DNA of 64,000 bases from Pollenia angustigena (taxonomy: Eukaryota; Arthropoda; Insecta; Diptera; Polleniidae). Positions 10,942 through 21,629 of this stretch are shown here, piece after piece. Both the position numbers and the translations under genes were made by a program. Under the pieces are notes generated by a model, which was not told where the DNA came from, searched no databases, and was given only the letters and a program-made list of their open reading frames with translations. The number at the start of each line of letters is the position of its first letter. Positions within the stretch are counted from its first letter, which is position 1. Location of the stretch: the NCBI GenBank assembly GCA_930367215.1, contig OV884057.1:252242830-252306829 (forward strand), in the 5' to 3' direction.

Positions 10942-11098
10942 TTTTTTTTTTTTTCTCATTATTTATTTATTGAATCTTCATATATTAAATATGAACTAAC
11001 AATAATTAATCAAATCTTAACCTAATACGTTATTTTTTGTCCTGCCAGTGCCAGACAAAAATTTTCTTCATCGCGGGTTCTGTTCACTTTTATAGTGT
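10942..11098 (-). other. 3' UTR and poly(A) tail of the Jockey element
   Basis: About 157 bases follow the ORF2 stop and end in an A-tract (T-tract on the plus strand) against the target duplication. An AATAAA-like ATTTATTTATTGAAT region sits close to the tail. Its role in RT recognition is assumed from Jockey biology and is not visible here. Confidence 0.8.
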
Positions 11099-13756
11099 TT
11101 ATCGCTCATCTAATTGGATAAGTGCTGCAGTGTCTCTTCTTCTTAAGCGAGTGTGGCCGCTATCATTTAAAATATTTCGTGCTAGTGGGTTTGGGTGCGA
11201 TTCGAGCCTTTTTAAGTATTTTACTGCATATTTCGTAATCATAGTTTTAACTAATGGAACATTAAGATCCTTGTGAATATTTGAGTTTTTAACATACCAA
11301 GGGGCAGCTGTGATTATTCGAAGTAGTTTATTTTGGCGCCTTTGAATTTTTTCGATATTAGAGGCCGAGGCAGTGCCCCATAACTGAATACCATAGCACC
11401 AGATTGGCTTTAAGATGGAGTTGTAAAGAAGAAGTTTGCAGTCGAGACTAAGGACAGAGTTTCTTCCAATAAGCCAATGAATTTGGATGGCTTTTAGTTT
11501 CATTTGAGTTAATTTTGCCTCTATATGGCTTTTCCACGTTAAACGGCGATCTAGATGAATACCGAGGTATTTTACATGCGAATTTTGAGGTATTATTTGA
11601 TTATTGATTTTAATAGGGGGGCATGATTCCCGACGCAAGGTGAATGTTATATGTACGCATTTTTGCTCATTGACCTCTATCCTCCATTGCTTTAACCATA
11701 GTTCGAGTTGAAATATATGATCCTGTAGGTATCGAGATGCTTCTTGACGGTTTTCGTGCACGCTCAAAAAAGCTGTATCATCAGCAAATGTTGAAGTTTG
11801 TGTGTAGTTGTTTGTTGGCATGTCCGAGGTATATTTTAAGTATAAAAGTGGGCCCAGGATGCTTCCCTGAGGGACTCCAGCGTCAATTTGCTGAGGAGAG
11901 CTTAAATAATCACCTTCTTTAATAATAAATTTTCGACCGACTAAGTAGCTTTCTAACAGCTTGTGTGTGTTTACTGGTAAGTTGAGCTTCAATTTATGTA
12001 ATAAGCCTTCATGCCAGACTTTATCAAAAGCTTGAGAAACATCGATGAAGAGAGCGGAGCAATATTTTTTTTCTTCAAAGGCTTTTCTTATTGCGTTTAC
12101 TATACGATGGGTTTGCTCAATTGTGCTGTGTTCTCTTCTAAAGCCGAATTGGTGGTTAGGAATACATCTATTTTCATTTAAAATTGGGGTTAATTTTGAC
12201 GCTAACAGCTTCTCAAACAGCTTTGATATATTAGAAAGTAAGCTTATAGGCCTATATGACTCAACTTTTGTGTGATCCTTTCCAGGTTTAGGTATCATGG
12301 TGACTAAGGAGACCTTCCACTTTTGAGGATAGTATTCAAGGCGTAAAATAGCATTAAAAATTAAAAGAATAATTTTCTTTGCTATGCTGGGTAGCTCCAA
12401 AAGCATTTTGTTGCTGATCTTATCAAAACCAGGAGCCTTCTTGGGGTTTAAATCACAAATAGCCTTTTCGATTTCTCTTATCTCAAATCTTAGCGGAACA
12501 GCTGCTCTAGCAGCAACAGGTGGTAACTCGACCGCAATATCGTGAGATATATTTGGGGTAAATACGTTTTTTAAATGATTGACATACAGATTTCCTTTTT
12601 CAACATCATTTCTTGCCCAACTTCCATTCAAGTTTCTTAATGGTGGTTTAGAGACAACTGGCCTTTTGAGATTTCTAGCTGCGCGCCATAATGAGTAGTT
12701 TGATTGTGGGGTTGCATCAAGTTCCTCAAGATATTTTTCCAGAGAAGCCGTTTTCTTAGTCTGCAGTAACTTTCTAAGTCTTTTTGTACACTCTTTAAGT
12801 AAGTTCTTAAGTTGAGGGGATCTGTGCAATTGCCAATCTCTTCGAGCCCTCCTTTTTTCAGACAAAAGATGCTCGACATCTGTGGAATATATTTTAATAG
12901 TTTTTGTTTTTTTGGGGACAATATTGGAATGTTGAACAGCTAGTTTCAGAAAACTGTCAAAATTGTCAATAGAGCGATCTACATAATCCGGTGTACTGAG
13001 CGGAATATTTTCTGTGCAATGGGTACTGAGATATTTTTTATATTTTAACCAATTAATTTGCGTAGCTGTCGTCGGAGGTACAATTCTATTGGGGTTCATT
13101 ATAGTAACAATTGTAGGTGTGTGGTCGGAAGATAAATCTAGGGAGGCTTCAACATGAATCGTTTCTATGGGAATGTTTTTAACCACGCCGAAATCGATGA
13201 CATCTGGAATTTTTTGATGATCAGTGGGCCAATATGTTGGTTGTCCGCTCGCTACCACATTTAAATCCATTTTAGAAATTGTGTTAAATAAAACACGACC
13301 CTTTGGTGTTATAAGTCGCGACCCCCAGAAGGTATGTTTAGCGTTATAATCGCCAGCGGCTAGGAAACACGGTCCTAATGATTTAAAATATTTATAATAT
13401 TGGTCCTCCGATATTGAAAATCTAGGCGGGGAGTATAACGATGAAATTACTAGGTTTCTATTTAATTCCTCAACGCAAATGTTCGTTGCTTGGAGATAAT
13501 CTTCACGATGATCACACATAAGGTAGTGTTTCACTCGGGTTTTTATTAAAATGGCAGAACCTCCACAGGCTCTATCTCGAGGGTCCTTGGTATCATATAG
13601 TATATAACCATTTATTTTAAACGTATTTCTTGAGGTCAAATGAGTTTCAGAAATCATCATGACATCAATTTGTTTATTTTTAAGAAAGTATTCTAATTCA
13701 TTTTTATGTTGGCGGATGCCGTTTGCGTTCCAAAAACAAATTTTTAAACAGTTCAT
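11099..13756 (-). CDS. Jockey ORF2: endonuclease and reverse transcriptase, 885 aa
   Basis: This enzyme nicks target DNA and copies its own RNA there (target-primed reverse transcription). Residues 1-220 form an AP-like endonuclease: ICFWNANGI near 6-14, SETHL with Glu37, GDYNAKHTFWG with Asp136/Asn138, and SSDHTPTIV with Asp211/His212. The RT follows, with KVESYRPISLLSNISKLFEK (497-516), FIDVSQAFDKVWH with catalytic Asp572, AGVPQGSILGPLLY and FADDTAFL with Asp659/Asp660, then KYLGIHLDRRLTWKSHI. There is no RNase H domain, which is normal for Jockey. The frame is complete with no stop. The start ATG overlaps the ORF1 stop as ATGA, which suggests translation by termination and reinitiation. 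Confidence 0.95.
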   Translation of the reverse strand: MNCLKICFWNANGIRQHKNELEYFLKNKQIDVMMISETHLTSRNTFKINGYILYDTKDPRDRACGGSAILIKTRVKHYLMCDHREDYLQATNICVEELNRNLVISSLYSPPRFSISEDQYYKYFKSLGPCFLAAGDYNAKHTFWGSRLITPKGRVLFNTISKMDLNVVASGQPTYWPTDHQKIPDVIDFGVVKNIPIETIHVEASLDLSSDHTPTIVTIMNPNRIVPPTTATQINWLKYKKYLSTHCTENIPLSTPDYVDRSIDNFDSFLKLAVQHSNIVPKKTKTIKIYSTDVEHLLSEKRRARRDWQLHRSPQLKNLLKECTKRLRKLLQTKKTASLEKYLEELDATPQSNYSLWRAARNLKRPVVSKPPLRNLNGSWARNDVEKGNLYVNHLKNVFTPNISHDIAVELPPVAARAAVPLRFEIREIEKAICDLNPKKAPGFDKISNKMLLELPSIAKKIILLIFNAILRLEYYPQKWKVSLVTMIPKPGKDHTKVESYRPISLLSNISKLFEKLLASKLTPILNENRCIPNHQFGFRREHSTIEQTHRIVNAIRKAFEEKKYCSALFIDVSQAFDKVWHEGLLHKLKLNLPVNTHKLLESYLVGRKFIIKEGDYLSSPQQIDAGVPQGSILGPLLYLKYTSDMPTNNYTQTSTFADDTAFLSVHENRQEASRYLQDHIFQLELWLKQWRIEVNEQKCVHITFTLRRESCPPIKINNQIIPQNSHVKYLGIHLDRRLTWKSHIEAKLTQMKLKAIQIHWLIGRNSVLSLDCKLLLYNSILKPIWCYGIQLWGTASASNIEKIQRRQNKLLRIITAAPWYVKNSNIHKDLNVPLVKTMITKYAVKYLKRLESHPNPLARNILNDSGHTRLRRRDTAALIQLDER

Positions 13757-15270
13757 GGTTTATTAAGTACAGCTTGCAATAACATCGATTGCATTCTAAG
13801 CATTTCCTGCATCATATTACCCATTGTGTTCGTAAAATTATTTACCGTTTGCACTAATGTTTCCATGGTTTTTTCTAAGCGACTTAAATTAGAAACCGGA
13901 GTTTCATCATTACTTGGCGAAGCACCTTGCATTGGCTGATGGTTTGATTTTAGGACGTTAGCGTAAGAGGTTCTGTTATTACTAGGCTGGGGGGCTTGAA
14001 TTGCATTTGTGTTTACTTGATTTGCAACCTGCATTTGAGGGGTATTTGTTTTTGGTCCAACCGTCTGCTTGACGATATTATATACAGGGCATCCTCTATA
14101 ATTGGCAGTGTGATTACCGCCACAGTTGCTACATTTTTTTACGTTGGGGTCGGTTTTAGACTTATCGCAAGAAACTGTACCGTGTAGTTCACCACATACT
14201 ACGCAGACAGGGGGTAAATAGCAGTATGCCTTAGTATGACCGTACTCTTGACAGTTTAAACATTGAACGGGACCATTTCTTTTGTGCGGCTCTTCTATAG
14301 TTATTCTTCTGTAGAGAATATATTTTAAATTGTAAATAGGATGTGTTTCGTTTTTTTTAAGTTTTACGTCGCCGGGTTCAAACTCAACTCGAAAGAGTGG
14401 TTGGGGAATTTTTTCTCTATTTTTAATATTTACTACATGCTTTACCTTGAAGCCTTTTTCTTCTAAGAATGTTTTAACCTCTTCTGGGTCTACGCATGAG
14501 TCAATGCCCTTGATTACTACCTGAAGACCTTTACTGCTCTTCAGTTGATAAGTATAAAAGTTTTTATTCAGAGTCTCAAATACTGTAATTACCTTTCGAA
14601 AATCATCCTCGTGATTCACCTGTATTTTAGTCTCGTTAATGATACCGCGCTTTATTGCAGCTACATAAAAGGAATTTTCACCTATCACCGAAATTAAACT
14701 TTTTATTAACTCATTAGAGTTTTGCTCTCTAAGGTATATCGGGGGTGGCTTAGACGATTTAATGACGTTTGGTGCTTCAGAGGATTCATCCTCCAGAATC
14801 GCAAAACGATTTTGTGTATTTATTTTATCAAAAGATGGTACTTTTGAGGCCGAAGCAACTGCTGCAGAGGTAGGGCTGCGTCCCCGTTTAAGCACTGTTA
14901 TGTACCTGTCCATACCAACTTGTATTGTAGGCTTTTGGCAGCTTTTAACAGGGGGGTTTTCCATTGCATTTGTGTTTAAGTTCATGGTTTCATTTCCCAC
15001 TAAATTTGTTTTTGACGTCACGGCAATACTTGCTGGCCTGGCAACACTTGTCACCAAATCTAGTTGTAGTTTTTTTAATGAGTCACTATCCACTGTTTTT
15101 GTAAACACCGAGGGTGATAGGGAACGTGTTCTAGTAATTGGCTTAGCCGTTAAATAGTTTATATTATTTTGTTTAGTTTTATTTATTTCCGCATTATTTT
15201 CGTTTGATTGAACTAAAACGTAAACGTTTCTTTCATTTTGTCTTAGTGTTGTTTCACTGTTCGTACTCAT
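13753..15270 (-). CDS. Jockey ORF1: Gag-like nucleic-acid-binding protein, 505 aa
   Basis: It coats the element RNA and is needed for retrotransposition in related elements. Residues 1-190 are polar and low-complexity, probably disordered. Residues about 240-330 look like the RRM-like/PRE_C2HC part of Jockey ORF1 proteins, with VVIKGIDSCVDPEEVKTFLE. Three Cys-His knuckles follow: CLNCQEYGHTKAYC (337-350), CVVCGELHGTVSC (356-368) and CSNCGGNHTANYRGC (380-394). The C-terminal 60 residues are Met/Gln/Asn-rich and may be a coiled-coil. The ORF is intact. It overlaps ORF2 by four bases. Confidence 0.93.
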   Translation of the reverse strand: MSTNSETTLRQNERNVYVLVQSNENNAEINKTKQNNINYLTAKPITRTRSLSPSVFTKTVDSDSLKKLQLDLVTSVARPASIAVTSKTNLVGNETMNLNTNAMENPPVKSCQKPTIQVGMDRYITVLKRGRSPTSAAVASASKVPSFDKINTQNRFAILEDESSEAPNVIKSSKPPPIYLREQNSNELIKSLISVIGENSFYVAAIKRGIINETKIQVNHEDDFRKVITVFETLNKNFYTYQLKSSKGLQVVIKGIDSCVDPEEVKTFLEEKGFKVKHVVNIKNREKIPQPLFRVEFEPGDVKLKKNETHPIYNLKYILYRRITIEEPHKRNGPVQCLNCQEYGHTKAYCYLPPVCVVCGELHGTVSCDKSKTDPNVKKCSNCGGNHTANYRGCPVYNIVKQTVGPKTNTPQMQVANQVNTNAIQAPQPSNNRTSYANVLKSNHQPMQGASPSNDETPVSNLSRLEKTMETLVQTVNNFTNTMGNMMQEMLRMQSMLLQAVLNKP

Positions 15271-15632
15271 GCAAAGAGTTGTTTTTGTTTTTCACCGTTT
15301 TGCTTTGCTTTAATATTTTTATTATTTATTGTATTTTACAACAACAAAAAAAAAACAAGAAATTTTAATGTTTTTGTTCAGAATATGTATACACATGTAT
15401 GAACATTCATACATACGTATTTATTTTTACTGTTTTATTTTATTTAATTTAATCGTTTTAAATTGTTCACTATTATGTTAAATAATTTAAATAACAAAAT
15501 ACGTATATTATTTTTTTTTAAGCGTCCATTCGCTGCTTATATTACAAAATCAAATGTGATTAATTAATAGTTCAAATCGTATGCGGGGCTAAAATACACG
15601 TCTGTATCACAACAAAGCACAAACCGCTATTG
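15271..15632 (-). promoter_or_regulatory. 5' UTR and likely internal promoter of the Jockey element
   Basis: Sequence between the inferred 5' end, set by the target duplication, and the ORF1 ATG. Jockey-type elements use an internal promoter here. I see no TATA box at a useful position, as expected, but no promoter motif can be confirmed from sequence alone. The minus-strand 5' end reads CAATAGCGGTTTGTGC. Confidence 0.6.
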
Positions 15633-16824
15633 AAATGCCTTATTTGACCGAACAGTTCCTACAAAACCAGTTTTCTGTCTCAACAATAATGTTGCCAAAT
15701 CCAGTGTAGTAAAAAAATTATCGGCATAAACCGTTCGCCCTGTGTTCAAGTACTTTTCAACAAGCTGAAGTACTACCTTTTGGCCCTGATTGACTTCTCG
15801 ATCTTGACTAGGTAATTTGCCTGAATATATTATGCCTTTTAGGGGGTAGTATGTCTTAGAGTCACATAGCCACCATACTTTTATGCCGTACTTGGCAGGC
15901 TTAGATGGAATATACTGTGTAAAACGAGTCCGACCCCTGTAGGCAAATAACTGCTCATCCACAGTTAGAGAGTCATGGGGAATATAAGCCGCTGACAAGT
16001 TCTGTTGTAGCATCACCCATACGTCATCAATAGCAGCCGTTTTGCTTGTTTCCAATCTTTCAGTTCGTGTTGATGCGTTATCAAATCTTATAAATCTTTT
16101 GATAGCACAAAATCTATTGAAGGACATTGCTGCTTTGTATAAAGGATCTCGAGTTTTGTCCCATAGTTCTTTACAAGGCTCACTATTTGATTTAGAAAGT
16201 CCAGCATATATTACAATAGCTACAAAAGCATCAAACTCCTTTAGAGTAAGTGGTGACCATTCCTTTTTGTTTGTCGGGTTACCTAAATTCCAAGCTGACG
16301 TTTCCTTGTTTGCTTTCCGATTCGTTTCGCGCATTATAATATAGGCAATATCTTCAGTGATAAGAGAACGAAAAATTGTCAGCGGATCATGCGAGTTATT
16401 CACTGGTCCAGGTTTCTGTCTTCCACTGTTGAAGATGTTATGCGCCCGAATACGGCTACTTGCTGGTGAATCTTTGTCCCATTTGATTCCATTCTTGGAA
16501 TAGAAGTAAGTGAGGTTATCCACAACGCGCGGCTGATCTTCACCTTCTTCATGAAACAATAGTTCTTCATCATCATCATCTTCATCCGTGTCAACGTTGA
16601 TTTCTACATGGGCATCCTCTTCGACGTCGGATGCGTCTCCGCGACGGTCAGCCATATCAGTGTCACCTTCAGTGTCACCTTCAATTTTTCTTCGTCCAAT
16701 TTTCTTCGTCCAAAAAACTGGCAAATCTTGAGTCAACTATCCTCTTTTCTTCCTCCGACATTCGCTGATATCGTGAAGAATTTCGTAACACCATATCCGC
16801 GATGTCCCAATCTGATGCGGCCAT
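15627..16824 (-). pseudogene. piggyBac transposase, N-terminal half (upstream of the Jockey insertion)
   Basis: The main frame (from about 16736, with an internal Met at 16655) has an acidic N-terminus (VEEDAHVEINVDTDEDDDDE). It continues through the DDE_Tnp_1_7 domain: SLTVDEQLFAYRGRTRF carries the first catalytic Asp and VYADNFFTTLDLA the second. It stops where the LINE entered: SNKAF is followed by two LINE-derived codons, the second a stop. The better start, ATG at 16824 (MAASDWDIADM), lies in another frame. The two frames meet around a tandem 14-bp duplication at 16686-16713, so a second lesion probably breaks the N-terminus. Removing one copy of that repeat does not by itself restore the frame. 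Confidence 0.88.
15633..15645. repeat. target-site duplication of the Jockey insertion (5' side)
   Basis: AAATGCCTTATTT, identical to 10929-10941. The bases are codons of the piggyBac transposase (Lys-Ala-Phe on the minus strand). With one copy removed the transposase frame continues across the junction. Confidence 0.92.
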
Positions 16825-17066
16825 GTTATTCTAATTAGCTTATAAAAGTAGCAATTTGTAAATTTATTTGTTGATTGAAACACCAGTGTTACACGTGTTT
16901 CCTCACTGATCACTAAAATTCACTGACTGCTTTGAAAGAAGAACAATAAAAGTTTTAAGAGAAAGAGAGAAAAAACTCTAGATAACGGTACTTTCGTAGA
17001 TGGCTTCAGTGTTGCCAATTTCGCTAAATAAATATCGCTAAATTTCAAATACAAATAAACTCGTGT

Positions 17067-17287
17067 AGGTCCTTCGGGACCTTATCGCATACAAACGCAG
17101 TTGTTTTAGTAAAACACCGTTAATACTCGCAAAATTGGTCATATTACTTAAAATTTAGTTTTAATCAATAGCTTACACTTTGCTTTTGGAATACATAAAT
17201 AATCATGTATGTGATCCCAAAGGGGGGAAAAATATAGATAAATAAAAATCAAAAAGGTCCCTAGGGACCTTATCGCATACAGAAGGG
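17067..17287. repeat. subterminal palindromes and right end of piggyBac
   Basis: Two near-copies of the same module occur: AGGTCC-TTCG-GGACCT followed by TATCGCATACA, and the perfect palindrome AAGGTCCCTAGGGACCTT followed by TATCGCATACA. The second abuts the terminal GAAGGG and TTAA. Such repeated subterminal motifs are the likely binding sites for the transposase's C-terminal finger (inference from characterised piggyBac elements). Confidence 0.7.
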
Positions 17288-17309
17288 TTAAACAAGACAT
17301 CTTACCCTA

Positions 17310-17457
17310 CGTTTCCACATGCAAGTAATTTCTATACGTATTTTAAACGAAAAATCGAGGAAACATCCGATTGGCTGAAAGTACAAAAATTGTGTGAATG
17401 TTAGTGAATAAGTTTGAGTGTATTGATTTTTCGAACTTGCACTTGCATGTGGAAACG
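17310..17457. mobile_element. 148-bp MITE with TA duplication
   Basis: Inverted ends of 17 bases, CGTTTCCACATGCAAGT, are each bordered by TA. The body has no ORF. A TA duplication suggests Tc1/mariner-type mobilisation. It lies 20 bp beyond the piggyBac end. A (GA)n run follows at 17611-17630; the rest of 17458-18070 is AT-rich with nothing recognised. Confidence 0.7.
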
Positions 17458-18072
17458 TAAGACAGAAAAAGTTATGAGTTCTGCATTATCATGAGTGTGC
17501 ATTCGAAAAAATATGACATCTAAATATGACAACAGACAAAGTCTTCTTTGGTAGATTTTTTTTATTCTTAAGTTAACATAAAACGCAATGATGCAAGGAT
17601 ATTGAAAAATAGAGAGAGAGAGAGAGAGACTAGGTTAAACAACAACAAAAAAAAAAAAAACCATGACATTTTTTCACATACAAGAATACAAAAGAGGCAG
17701 TAGAAATGTCAAAAGTTCTACTGACTATTATTGACATTTCTTTAGAATGTCTTTATAAACACAGAAAAAATTTTTGCACCAGTAAAAGCATTAATTCAAA
17801 ATAAAATCAGCTTTAATTAAAAATTTAATCAAGTAAATTAATCAAAGAAATTTCGATGTGAGGGTAAGAGCTATAAATTATTTTGTGCAGCCAAAACACT
17901 CTTTACTTAATGTTTTCTTACACAACGAAAAATTTATTATTGTGTACCTTTTTTAACAAAAATTCCATAAGATTTCTTATGCATATAAGAGTAATTTTAA
18001 TATATGTTTTAACCTTTTTGAAAGTTACAATGTCTTATTTTTCTAAATGACCTCCTTTGTCAAATTTCCAAC

Positions 18073-18886
18073 CCTATCTACTCTTTTGCAGATGACAGCA
18101 ACCTTTGCCACTCGTACTCATTCGAATGCAGACCAAGCGTATTCGGTGTCGGTGCTATGAGGCTGAATATGAATGATAAGCTTGGCCGAGACCATGACAT
18201 AATCTCGAAATCGGGTTGTGCAAATAGGGTCGATTTTAATGCCCGAAAAACCCAATGTTGCGTGCTGACGCGACAAATCAAGGTGCCTCATCTGTGTATG
18301 GCTGGTATAATTATTGAGGAATCAGAATCTCTTGATGTTCTGGACATGAGGATACAATGTGATGTTCGATGGACAGAGCATATATTCAAGGTGTCGATAG
18401 AAGCATTCAAGTGCCTCGGTTTTCTAAGACGGTGTAAGATATACTTCCCTCCATCTGATCTCCTTACTATTTATACCACCTATATCCGACCGTGTATGGA
18501 ATACAACTCTCATGTGTGGGCCGGTGCTTCAAAGTCTATATTTGAGCTTTTCGACCGCGTGCAGGAAGGGGGGAAGGTTCTCATTGGTGACAGTAGGGTA
18601 TCCAATTCTATTGACTCCCTTGAGCACCGTCGCAATGTGGGTTTTTTTTTGCCTGTTTTATCGTTTCTACAATGGAATGTGTTCTGACGAAATTAGAGAT
18701 CTGGTTGCCGAAACCCGTACGTTTGTTCGCAATACACGTCTTTCCTCAAGAGGTCATCCTTATGTGGTCGATTTGCAGGTGAATCGTACAACGCATTACA
18801 GAGAGAATTCGTTTTTTTCCCGGACAGTTCGTATGTGGAATAACCATCCTGCAGAAATTTTCCCTCTTACTTACAACATGATTTAG
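18073..18886 (+). pseudogene. 5'-truncated LINE reverse transcriptase C-terminal fragment
   Basis: The fragment opens inside the RT palm at YSFADDS, the catalytic Asp-Asp. It goes on through an ARKTQCCVLT block (the 'K-T-x' after the palm) and the thumb/C-terminal part with LLTIYTTYIRPCMEYNSHVW. A frameshift in a T-run near 18640 moves it to a second frame, containing FYRFYNGMCSDEIRDL, RLSSRGHPYVVDL and ENSFFSRTVRMWNNHP. These C-terminal blocks are typical of CR1/Jockey-group LINE ORF2 proteins. Everything 5' of the palm, including the endonuclease, is missing, as usual for 5' truncation. An A-tract (about 19003-19018) after ~115 bases is the probable tail. Confidence 0.8.
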
Positions 18887-19034
18887 TTCAAATCGAATGT
18901 TCACAAACACTACTCCCTCTATCCTCCTTCACACAACCTATTTCCCCAGTTCCAACACAATGCAATGCATTATTAGAGGTCATCCCCTGAGCGCTGGTCC
19001 TAACAGAAAAAAAAAACAAATGAATTTTCAGTTA

Positions 19035-19541
19035 TTTTATATAAATAAACTATCAAAAAATTAACTGAATATTCCGTAAAAACAAAGGAATATGCAGTTA
19101 TTTTAATAAATTTAGTAATTTTCGTTTACTCCACAAAAGAGCCGTATTTCTAACAAATACCAGACATACACCTGTCCGCTTGTTGTTCTAATCAGAGGGA
19201 GAGAGAGAGAGAATATTATTATTAACTTACCCCGTTACACACGTTTGTTTTACTTTTGTTGTACTAACCCCTTTGTTTACAGAAGAACTCTCAATTATAG
19301 GACACCAGCAGCATGACCGATATGGCTTCGCAAGTATTTTACTTTTTAAATTTGATGTATTAAACTTAATTATTTTAACAAATAGAAATTCCCATTTTTC
19401 TTACACAAAACAAGCAATTCAGTTTTTATAAATAAGTAAAAATTTATCTTTGGTAGTTAAATTATATAAAATAACTGAATGTTCATTTGTTTTTACGGAA
19501 TATTTAGTTAATTTTTTGACAGTTAACTTATATAACGGAAT
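19035..19541. mobile_element. MITE with ~78-bp inverted arms
   Basis: The left arm (about 19035-19112) and the right arm (about 19463-19541) are near-complementary. Both share TATCAAAAAATTAACT-like and ATTCCGTAAAAACAAA blocks. The centre contains a (GA)n run and no ORF. Related AACTGAATATTCCGT words continue to about 19800, so the true ends may be wider. Target duplication not resolved. Confidence 0.55.
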
Positions 19542-19545
19542 TCGC

Positions 19546-20262
19546 GGTTGAATTTTTGACAGTAAATGTTAAATGAACTTTTCGTTACTTTAAATTACAT
19601 TTTTATTTAATTTAACATAAAGAAGAATTTAACTCAATCAACGGACAATATTAACTGCATTTGAAAATCCGTGTTAATATGCACTTAGTTTTTTGAATAA
19701 CTGTTAGAATCAGTTAAAAACCAAATTTGCTTGGAATTTTAAATGTTTATTTATTTAAAAATGACTGAACGGAATATTTGTTAAATAAACTACAGTGGGA
19801 CATCGCGAACAAAAGTAAGTACTTTTTCTAGTAGAATAATAAGTAGTCTTCTTGTTAAGTTCTCATTATTATTTTTCTTCTTATACTTTTTTGTTTCTTA
19901 AATCATTTTTATGTGTAAAATTTAAAACAACTTCCTCAATATCCTTTGTTTTTCTTTTCCTATTTCTTCCTGTTTAGTTGTTGTGTTGGTGATTGCTAAG
20001 TCATTGTGGCGTAAAAACGTGTTAAAAGAACAGGTCGGACATATTTTAAACGGCCGACTGGTCTTTGTTGCCTTATTCATGTTTCTGTTTTTTCTCTAAT
20101 TTTTTTTCTCAGCGAAAAAAAATCTGTGTCTGGCAAAATTATAGGTTTCGATCTGGTTTTTTTCGTACATATTCTGTACGTATATTTGTCAGTTTAGCTT
20201 GTAAGATGTGAAAACGTGACTTTAAAGTTAAATTCCTGCAAATAATGTTTTTTTAAGGATAA

Positions 20263-20301
<39 letters not shown>

Positions 20302-21500
20302 CCTGACGATCCTATAAGGAGCATATGGCAAGCAAACTATTATCTGTATTAATATTTAAAATTTTTCAGCAATTTGTTTGAAAAAGTTAAATAAAATTTT
20401 TTATAAAATGTTAGTTCTTTAAAAAAAATTGTCGGATTGTTGTATTTGGATTTTCACAACTTGCCGGTAGCTAATGGTAGGTTTTTTTTTCAGCAGTATA
20501 AAAAGTTTTTCATTATTACAACTTAACTTTTACCTGCCAGGTAGGGCGAACCTTCCTTTACTTATCGGTAACTTAATGTTAAAGTTTAGTTATAATTGAA
20601 TCATATATTTCGAAAAGGCCCCAGGAACAAATTTTTGAAAATTGCGTTTCTTGCAGTTTTTGGAGGTTCACATAAAGACCGATATACTATGACAATGAAA
20701 GCGGTTAAAATGAGTTTCAAGATGGGCACATTTCCATATTTATTTATAAATTAATATTTGTGTTTTAGTTAGCAATGGACACAATTTTTGTTTATCTTGC
20801 TTTTGAAAATGTGTGAATGCAGCCGCTCGATGTATAATGACTGGTTGCCGATTATCAAGATTTTTACCAAGATATTGTGCAATTTCCAACCGAAATGTAT
20901 TCGCAGGAATATTTCGAAAGGAGAAGATTTCTTATTCATGTGTTAATCTTGATAAAATATTGCTAACTGAATGAACGGTAAAGATAAAAGTGTACCGAAA
21001 TATTATTTTTTGTTTCTTTATAATAAAAAGCTTTCATTAAAAATGTTGTTTACTTTTATTTCTTAAATTAAACTAATCTTTGAATGGCTTAATCTTATCT
21101 TAAAATGCAAAATTTATATTTAAACTTTATAGATTTTTTTAATATTTGTGTGCTACAAAAAGTTGCATGCACTAGATGACATTTTGTTACTAAAACAACG
21201 AAAATTCAAAAATAATTTTCGAAATGGGCTCATCTCCGGAAACTGCTATGGCCATCTTCTTCTTTAAATATTTTGCAAAAAAATTTTGTTTTTACTATTA
21301 TAACATAAACAAAGTTGTAAACCTTCGAAGAGAAAATTCTGCTTCAAAAAGTCAAATGGTTTTAGAGATATTTAGTTCTTGGTGTCTCCTGAACACTTAG
21401 TATTTTTATACCTGAGCCCTTTTGATTTGATGATTCAATTATTGGCCACTTTTAATTCAGGCGGTTGGTGAGTTGTGAAAACGGTGCTAAATTTAACACA
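19546..21500. other. no gene seen; (AT)n microsatellite
   Basis: AT-rich sequence with a (TA)n run at about 20264-20299. No ORF above 60 codons has any recognisable content, and no repeat partner was found within the window. Confidence 0.5.
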
Positions 21501-21629
21501 CAAAATTACAAATTATCTTGTAATTCACAAAGTGTTCCGTGGCAAAATTTTGGTTGTGAAAAAATTATAGCAAATTATGGTTGTTTTTAAAAGAGTGACA
21601 CAATTTGAAATCATAATTAAACAATGAAA

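Larger units (their letters stand above)
10942..15632 (-). mobile_element. full-length Jockey-clade non-LTR retrotransposon
   Basis: A 4.7-kb insertion with a 5' UTR, two overlapping intact ORFs, a short 3' UTR and a poly(A) tail, seen as 16 Ts at 10939-10954. It is flanked by an exact 13-bp target duplication. The layout (Gag-like ORF1 with three Cys-His knuckles, ORF2 with AP-like endonuclease then RT, no RNase H) matches the Jockey clade. Intact ORFs and a perfect duplication point to a recent, possibly still active copy. It lies inside the codons of the host piggyBac transposase and in the same orientation. Confidence 0.93.
9943..17287 (-). mobile_element. piggyBac element interrupted by a Jockey LINE
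   Basis: TTAA duplications lie at 9939-9942 and 17288-17291. The ends begin CCCTCCGATAAGCG (left) and, complemented, CCCTTCTGTATGCGATAAGG (right), which is a short piggyBac-type inverted terminus. Subterminal palindromes share a GGTCC/GGACC design: GTCC-GTAT-GGAC near 9988, AGGTCC-TTCG-GGACCT at 17067-17082, and an 18-bp perfect palindrome at 17254-17271. Without the 4.7-kb insertion the element would be about 2.65 kb, normal for an autonomous piggyBac. The split transposase runs on the minus strand. Confidence 0.9.

Noticed and set aside
14762..15157. 131-codon plus-strand ORF
   Set aside because: Lies antisense to the intact Jockey ORF1 and has no domain; a shadow.
9943..17287. A host-domesticated piggyBac gene
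   Set aside because: TTAA duplications, termini and subterminal palindromes are intact and the gene is broken, so it is an ordinary transposon copy.
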